Of a stretch of DNA of 9,731 nucleotides, positions 6,264-9,731 are shown piece after piece. The stretch covers positions 1 through 9,731 of the forward strand of contig JAEWSS010000226.1 of assembly GCA_023459755.1 (NCBI GenBank), in the 5' to 3' direction. The notes beneath the pieces were generated by a model, which was given only the letters and a program-made list of their open reading frames with translations, searched no databases and was not told the DNA's origin. Position 1 is the stretch's first letter. Each line of letters begins with the position of its first letter. This DNA is from Verrucomicrobiota bacterium (GTDB lineage: Bacteria; Verrucomicrobiota; Lentisphaeria; Victivallales; Victivallaceae). Made by a program: the position numbers and the translations under genes.

Positions 6264-7043
6264 ATGAAAAGATTTTTTGCATTTGCCGCGCTGCTGACCG
6301 CCGTGCTGACCATGACCGCCGGATGCTCCAGTCTGATCGAGCCGGAACGGCTCCCCTGCGATATAACCGTGGAACAACTCCAGCAGAAAATGAACGACGC
6401 CATGGACCCGAAGGGCAACTATCGCAACGCCAAAAGCTACGCCCAGCGCGTCATCGTCAATCTTTCCACCTGGTACGGCGACACCAACCTCAAAATGGAG
6501 GTGTTTTTCATGAAGCCGAACATATTCCGCTTCGACTACTTCATGGACAACAAACTGTTCACCACCATGATCTACAACGGCACCGAAGCGTTCACCATCG
6601 ACTACAACAAAAAAGAGATCACCCGGATGAACCATGACCAGTTCACCATGATCTCACGCTTCGTCTCCCTCGGCCAGCCGGACACCACCTACACCTCGCT
6701 GTTCCCGAAAATCGAGCTCAACGAATGCCTTATCAAGGGAAAACCATACTACTGGATGCGCTGTTATTTCAACGCCGACGGCTCCGGCAATCCCTATGAC
6801 GTGTTCGTGAGCAAGGACGATTACCTGACCCGCCGCATCCAGTTTTACACCAAAGCCACCGGCGACTACACCGCCATAATCAACACCTACACCCGCGAAG
6901 ACGATGTTGTTCAGCCCGACACTTTCACCAGCGAACAGGACGGCTACAGCCAGAATTTCGACCTGATCCGCTACAAACTCGATCCGCCGCTGACCGAAAA
7001 AGATTTCGCCCTGCCAAACTATCCGATCAAAGACGCGGAATAA
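6264..7043 (+). CDS. Lipoprotein with LolA/LolB-like body
   Basis: A 259-residue protein starting MKRFFAFAALLTAVLTMTAG. The signal peptide has two basic residues, a hydrophobic stretch (4-17) and a lipobox TAGC with the lipidated Cys at 21. ATG 6264 is chosen over the upstream GTG at 6210 because GGAG lies seven bases before it and the promoter -10 lies between them. The mature part has alternating beta-strand segments with many aromatics (VEVFF-like strand KMEVFFMKPNIFRFDYFMDN, then LFTTMIYNGTEAFTIDY, then the acidic end LTEKDFALPNYP). This pattern recalls the LolA/LolB or outer-membrane lipoprotein-sorting fold, which binds acyl chains; this is an inference from shape, not from a diagnostic motif. 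No +2 Asp follows the Cys (Ser-Ser), so in an E. coli-type system it would go to the outer membrane. The stop overlaps the next start by one base (TAATG), so translation is probably coupled. Confidence 0.85.
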   Translation: MKRFFAFAALLTAVLTMTAGCSSLIEPERLPCDITVEQLQQKMNDAMDPKGNYRNAKSYAQRVIVNLSTWYGDTNLKMEVFFMKPNIFRFDYFMDNKLFTTMIYNGTEAFTIDYNKKEITRMNHDQFTMISRFVSLGQPDTTYTSLFPKIELNECLIKGKPYYWMRCYFNADGSGNPYDVFVSKDDYLTRRIQFYTKATGDYTAIINTYTREDDVVQPDTFTSEQDGYSQNFDLIRYKLDPPLTEKDFALPNYPIKDAE

Positions 7044-7822
7044 TGGCCGGCAAAATGAAAATATACATTTTCGCCGATCTTGAAGGAATCTGCGGCATAG
7101 CCGGATCGGAATACATTAACGGCCGCTTCGCCGCCGCCGGTTCGAACCTGATGGTCGAAGACATCAACACGGTGATCGACGCCTGCTTCGATTCAGGCGT
7201 GTCCGGAGTCATTGTGCGCGACGGTCACGGCTCGGGGTTCAATTTCCCGGTGTCGGCGTTGAATCCGCGGGCTGAACTCGTTCAGGGCGCCACCGGATCG
7301 GTTCGTTTTCTCGGCATCGAGGACGCCGACGCCATGATCCTGCTCGGTTATCACGCGATGGCCGGCACTCCGGGCGCAATTCTTTCGCACACCTACAGCA
7401 GCACCACCATCGCCTCGCTCTCGCTGAACGGCGAAACGATCGGCGAGGCCGGTCTGGACGCCCGCATCGCCGGCGAATACAACGTACCGGTCATCATGAT
7501 CTCCGGTGACGACAAAACCTGCCTGGAAGCTGAAAAATGGGTCCCGCAGGCGCTCCGCTGTCAGGTGAAGACCGGATGCTCCAGACAGTCCGGTCACATG
7601 CCGCCGCTGCGCGAGGCGCGCGCCGCTTTGCGCGACTGCGTCCGCAAGGCGGTCTGTCTGTTCCGCGCCGGAAAAATACCGCCGATCAAACCGGAATATC
7701 CGATTACGCTGCGCTGGGAGGTGATTCCACCCGCAAAATCGCCGGAGTCCGGCTTCCGGGTAATCTCCGAAACCGTTTTTGAACGCACCGGAAACAATCT
7801 CGAAAAAGTCTTTCTGGGCTGA
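7043..7822 (+). CDS. dppA: M55-family D-aminopeptidase
   Basis: A zinc-dependent aminopeptidase of the DppA/M55 family, which in Bacillus subtilis cleaves N-terminal D-amino acids from peptides such as D-Ala-D-Ala. Two starts are possible: ATG 7043 (259 residues, overlapping the lipoprotein stop as TAATG) or ATG 7055 (255 residues, MKIYIFADLEG). The second aligns with B. subtilis numbering; the first has the coupled context. In the shorter numbering the expected metal and catalytic residues are present: Asp8 and Glu10 in FADLEG, His58 in RDGHGSG, His100 in LLGYHAM, His112 in ILSHTYS and Glu131 in IGEAGLDARIAG. No signal peptide is seen, so it is cytoplasmic. Pairing with a lipoprotein suggests turnover of envelope-derived or imported peptides, which is an inference. 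No dpp transporter genes are adjacent; the symbol is by similarity. Confidence 0.92.
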   Translation: MAGKMKIYIFADLEGICGIAGSEYINGRFAAAGSNLMVEDINTVIDACFDSGVSGVIVRDGHGSGFNFPVSALNPRAELVQGATGSVRFLGIEDADAMILLGYHAMAGTPGAILSHTYSSTTIASLSLNGETIGEAGLDARIAGEYNVPVIMISGDDKTCLEAEKWVPQALRCQVKTGCSRQSGHMPPLREARAALRDCVRKAVCLFRAGKIPPIKPEYPITLRWEVIPPAKSPESGFRVISETVFERTGNNLEKVFLG

Positions 7823-7835
7823 GCCGCAGACACAA

Positions 7836-7911
7836 CACCGCTGCCCCCATTGCCGAGTTAACCTAAAAAAACCGACAAAAAAGCACCGTTATTCCCATTG
7901 TTGAGTTGACC
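7836..7911. repeat. Imperfect 28-bp direct repeat in the dppA-hisB spacer
   Basis: Units 7836-7863 and 7884-7911 match at about 21 of 28 positions, sharing CACCG, CCCATTG, GAGTT and ACC, with a 48-base period. The remaining spacer (7823-8026) holds a 6-bp hairpin (7917-7922 with 7930-7935) and the palindrome CCGGCCGG (8001-8008). No convincing terminator for either converging gene was found. Confidence 0.45.
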
Positions 7912-8026
7912 GCCAAAAGGTTTGACCACAACCTTCAGTGTACAATCCGCATGGAATACGGCGCTCTTTTATCGCCAGCCCGACTGCCGCAAAAATGCGC
8001 CCGGCCGGACGTGCTGAAACCCGTTT

Positions 8027-8614
8027 CTAAAGCATTCCCTTGGTGGAGGGAATCTCTCCGGCAATCCGCGGATCGATCTGCGTAGCCTCGTCCAGCGCCC
8101 GGGCAAATCCTTTGAAGACCGCCTCGAACAGGTGATGCACTTCGGAGGACGCCAGCATCCGGATATGAAGGTTCATCCCGGACTTCACCGCCAGCGCCTG
8201 AAAAAATTCGTGAAACAGTTGAACGTCGATGTCCTTGACCATCACCGCCGGCGGATTTACGTCATAAACCAGAAACGGCCGGCCGGACAGATCGAGCGCG
8301 GTCATTACCAGCGTCTCATCCATCGGAAGAATCATGCTGCCGTAACGCCGGATGCCGCGCTTGTCACCCACGCATTTGGCGATCGCCTCGCCCAGCACCA
8401 GACCGAGGTCCTCCATGGTGTGATGATAATCGACATCGACATCGCCCTTGACCGTGCAGTCCAGATCGAACAGTCCATGCCGGGCGAACAGTTCCAGCAT
8501 GTGGCTCATGAATTTTACCGGACAATCGATCCGGCTTTTGCCGCTTCCGTCAATATTGAGCGACAGCCTGATCTGCGTTTCCCGGGTGTTTCTCTCAATT
8601 TCGGCAGTTCTCAT
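8027..8614 (-). CDS. hisB: Imidazoleglycerol-phosphate dehydratase
   Basis: A 195-residue monofunctional IGPD, the usual length without the fused phosphatase domain found in enterobacterial HisB. It converts imidazoleglycerol phosphate to imidazoleacetol phosphate, the sixth step of histidine synthesis, as a manganese-dependent 24-mer in the cytoplasm (known for the family). Metal-binding and active-site signatures are all present: [13 protein letters not shown] (His38, His46), [10 protein letters not shown] (His64, His65, Glu68), [14 protein letters not shown] (His135), [13 protein letters not shown] (His160, His161, Glu164), and the terminal STKG with Lys192. ATG 8614 has GGAGG seven bases upstream (8622-8626), which lies inside the preceding gene. 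The start overlaps that gene's TGA as ATGA. No other his gene is visible, so the histidine genes are probably scattered. Stop is TAG. Confidence 0.96.
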   Translation of the reverse strand: MRTAEIERNTRETQIRLSLNIDGSGKSRIDCPVKFMSHMLELFARHGLFDLDCTVKGDVDVDYHHTMEDLGLVLGEAIAKCVGDKRGIRRYGSMILPMDETLVMTALDLSGRPFLVYDVNPPAVMVKDIDVQLFHEFFQALAVKSGMNLHIRMLASSEVHHLFEAVFKGFARALDEATQIDPRIAGEIPSTKGML

Positions 8615-9731
8615 TTTACGGCCTCCGACTTCTGTTTTTTATTTATAAATATAATCATTTTTTGCGCAATGTCAATTCCGTCAACCGCCGCCGACATAAT
8701 GCCGCCGGCCATTCCGGCGCCCTCGCCGCACGGGAAAAATCCCGCCGCCGACCCCATGCCGTCCATCCCGCGCACAAATCGCACCGGACTGGAAATATAC
8801 GACTCCACCCCCACAAAACGTCCGGCTGAAATAAAGCCGCCGAACTTCCGGTCAAACAACTTCAGCGCCTCGCGGATCGAATTTGTCGCCTCGCGCGGCA
8901 GCAGCGCGGAGATGTCCGCCGCCCGCAGTCCGAGCCGGGCGCTGCTCCGCGCCCCGGGAGACAACTTAGTTTCGCCGCGCAGAAATCCGGCCGCGTCCTG
9001 CGCCGGAAAAGTATAGTCGCCGCCGCCGGCGTCAAAAGTTTTTTTCCCGAGTTCATCCAGAAAGTCGAACGCCGCATCCCCGTCTGGAAACTTCAGCTTC
9101 CGCGGCGTCACCACCAGCGTGGCGTTGGCAAATTCACCGCCGCGCGCATAGTTGCTCATCCCGTTGCTGGAGAGTTCGCCCTCAAACGCCGAAGCTGGAA
9201 TAATTTCCCCGCCGGGACACATGCAGAACGTCGAAACGCCCGGTCTCGCCTCCGTCGGCGGCATCACCATGTTGTATTCGGCCGCCCCCAGCGTCTCCGG
9301 ACGCTCGCAGCGGTACTGCCGGCGATCCACCATGTGCTGCGGATGCTCAATCCGACTGCCGACCTGAAACCCCTTCAACTCATAATCGAATTTTCCGATC
9401 AGCTTCCGCACCAGCCGGCGTCCGCCGAGCCCGCAGGCAAACAGCACCGCCGGACTCTCAAGGAGTTCGCCGCCAGCCAGCCGGACGCCGCGGCAGTTTC
9501 CATCCTTGACGATGATGTCGTCCACCTCGGCGCCGAACCGGAATTCGCCGCCCAGCGCAATGATCTTTTCCCGCAGCGCCGCCACGATACCGGGCAGACG
9601 GTCGCTGCCGAGATGGGGACGCTTGAGGTAAAGCACGTCCGGCATGGCGCCGCCTTCAACGAACATCCGCAGCACCCACGCCGCCCGTTCGTCGCGGTTG
9701 CGGGTGTAAAGTTTGCCGTCCGAAAAAGTTC
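8611..9731 (-). CDS. FAD-dependent dehydrogenase, COG2509-like, C-terminal part (5' end outside window)
   Basis: The frame stays open to the right edge and ends at TGA 8613-8611, giving about 373 residues of an oxidoreductase whose N terminus, with the dinucleotide-binding GxGxxG, lies beyond 9731. Near the edge the translation reads [18 protein letters not shown], a signature I recognise from the uncharacterised COG2509 FAD-dependent dehydrogenases. Further on are a substrate-domain stretch ([33 protein letters not shown]) and the C-terminal FAD-binding element [21 protein letters not shown], which closes the Rossmann fold. The GTG at 9675 is internal (preceded in frame by AAW) and is not the start. 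Substrate and electron acceptor are unknown. It overlaps hisB by four bases (ATGA), so the two are probably cotranscribed and translationally coupled, but a link to histidine synthesis is not shown. Confidence 0.9.
   Translation of the reverse strand, partial: TFSDGKLYTRNRDERAAWVLRMFVEGGAMPDVLYLKRPHLGSDRLPGIVAALREKIIALGGEFRFGAEVDDIIVKDGNCRGVRLAGGELLESPAVLFACGLGGRRLVRKLIGKFDYELKGFQVGSRIEHPQHMVDRRQYRCERPETLGAAEYNMVMPPTEARPGVSTFCMCPGGEIIPASAFEGELSSNGMSNYARGGEFANATLVVTPRKLKFPDGDAAFDFLDELGKKTFDAGGGDYTFPAQDAAGFLRGETKLSPGARSSARLGLRAADISALLPREATNSIREALKLFDRKFGGFISAGRFVGVESYISSPVRFVRGMDGMGSAAGFFPCGEGAGMAGGIMSAAVDGIDIAQKMIIFINKKQKSEAVK

Noticed and set aside
6120..6635. Minus-strand ORF opposite the lipoprotein gene
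   Set aside because: It is a shadow of the lipoprotein frame and crosses its promoter. The His/Val/Gly-rich translation has no recognisable domain.
7922..7946. Promoter TTGACC to TACAAT
   Set aside because: The spacer is 13 bases, too short for a sigma70-type promoter, and no gene follows on that strand.
7951..8085. Short plus-strand ORF starting at ATG 7951, running into hisB antisense
   Set aside because: No ribosome site, and the TACAAT-like box upstream has no correctly spaced -35. It overlaps the hisB 3' end.
8132..9016. Plus-strand ORF of 294 codons across hisB and the flavoprotein
   Set aside because: It is antisense to two well-recognised genes, with no family resemblance and low-complexity composition.

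Overview
The window reads as chromosomal DNA of a Gram-negative-type bacterium of moderate-to-high GC (clearly above 50% in most genes). A lipoprotein signal peptide with a LolA/LolB-like body, an M55 D-aminopeptidase, a topoisomerase I without zinc ribbons and a COG2509 flavoprotein would fit a PVC-type lineage such as Lentisphaerota. That placement is an inference from gene style and is held with low confidence.

Layout. 1-696 (+): 3' part of a DEAD-box RNA helicase (DbpA-type RNA-binding domain plus a basic low-complexity tail), closed by a strong terminator at 715-759. 918-1832 (-): an alpha/alpha-toroid (prenyltransferase/terpene-cyclase-like) hypothetical protein in DNA visibly AT-richer than its surroundings. 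1977-2825 (-): a membrane protein with an RDD domain and a degenerate GYF_2-like N terminus. It is divergent from 2928-3239 (+), a thioredoxin with WCGPC and its own promoter and terminator. 3240-3580: a 340-base gene-free stretch holding the trx terminator, a short tandem repeat and a 121-bp composite element (two identical 31-bp direct repeats framed by a perfect 12-bp inverted repeat) that probably ends topA transcription. 3581-6085 (-): DNA topoisomerase I, whose C terminus carries three copies of a roughly 50-residue repeat in place of zinc ribbons. 6264-7043 and 7043-7822 (+): a lipoprotein and an M55 D-aminopeptidase, coupled by a TAATG overlap and led by a good sigma70-type promoter. 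7823-8026: a spacer with an imperfect repeat. 8027-8614 (-): hisB. 8611-9731 (-): the 3' part of a COG2509-type FAD-dependent dehydrogenase, overlapping hisB by ATGA.

The genes form short independent units rather than one pathway: RNA remodelling (helicase), redox (thioredoxin), DNA topology (TopA), envelope/peptide turnover (lipoprotein + DppA) and histidine synthesis coupled to a flavoprotein. No CRISPR array, transposase, phage gene, tRNA or rRNA was seen. The features most worth following are the TopA C-terminal repeat domain and the composite repeat immediately downstream of topA.
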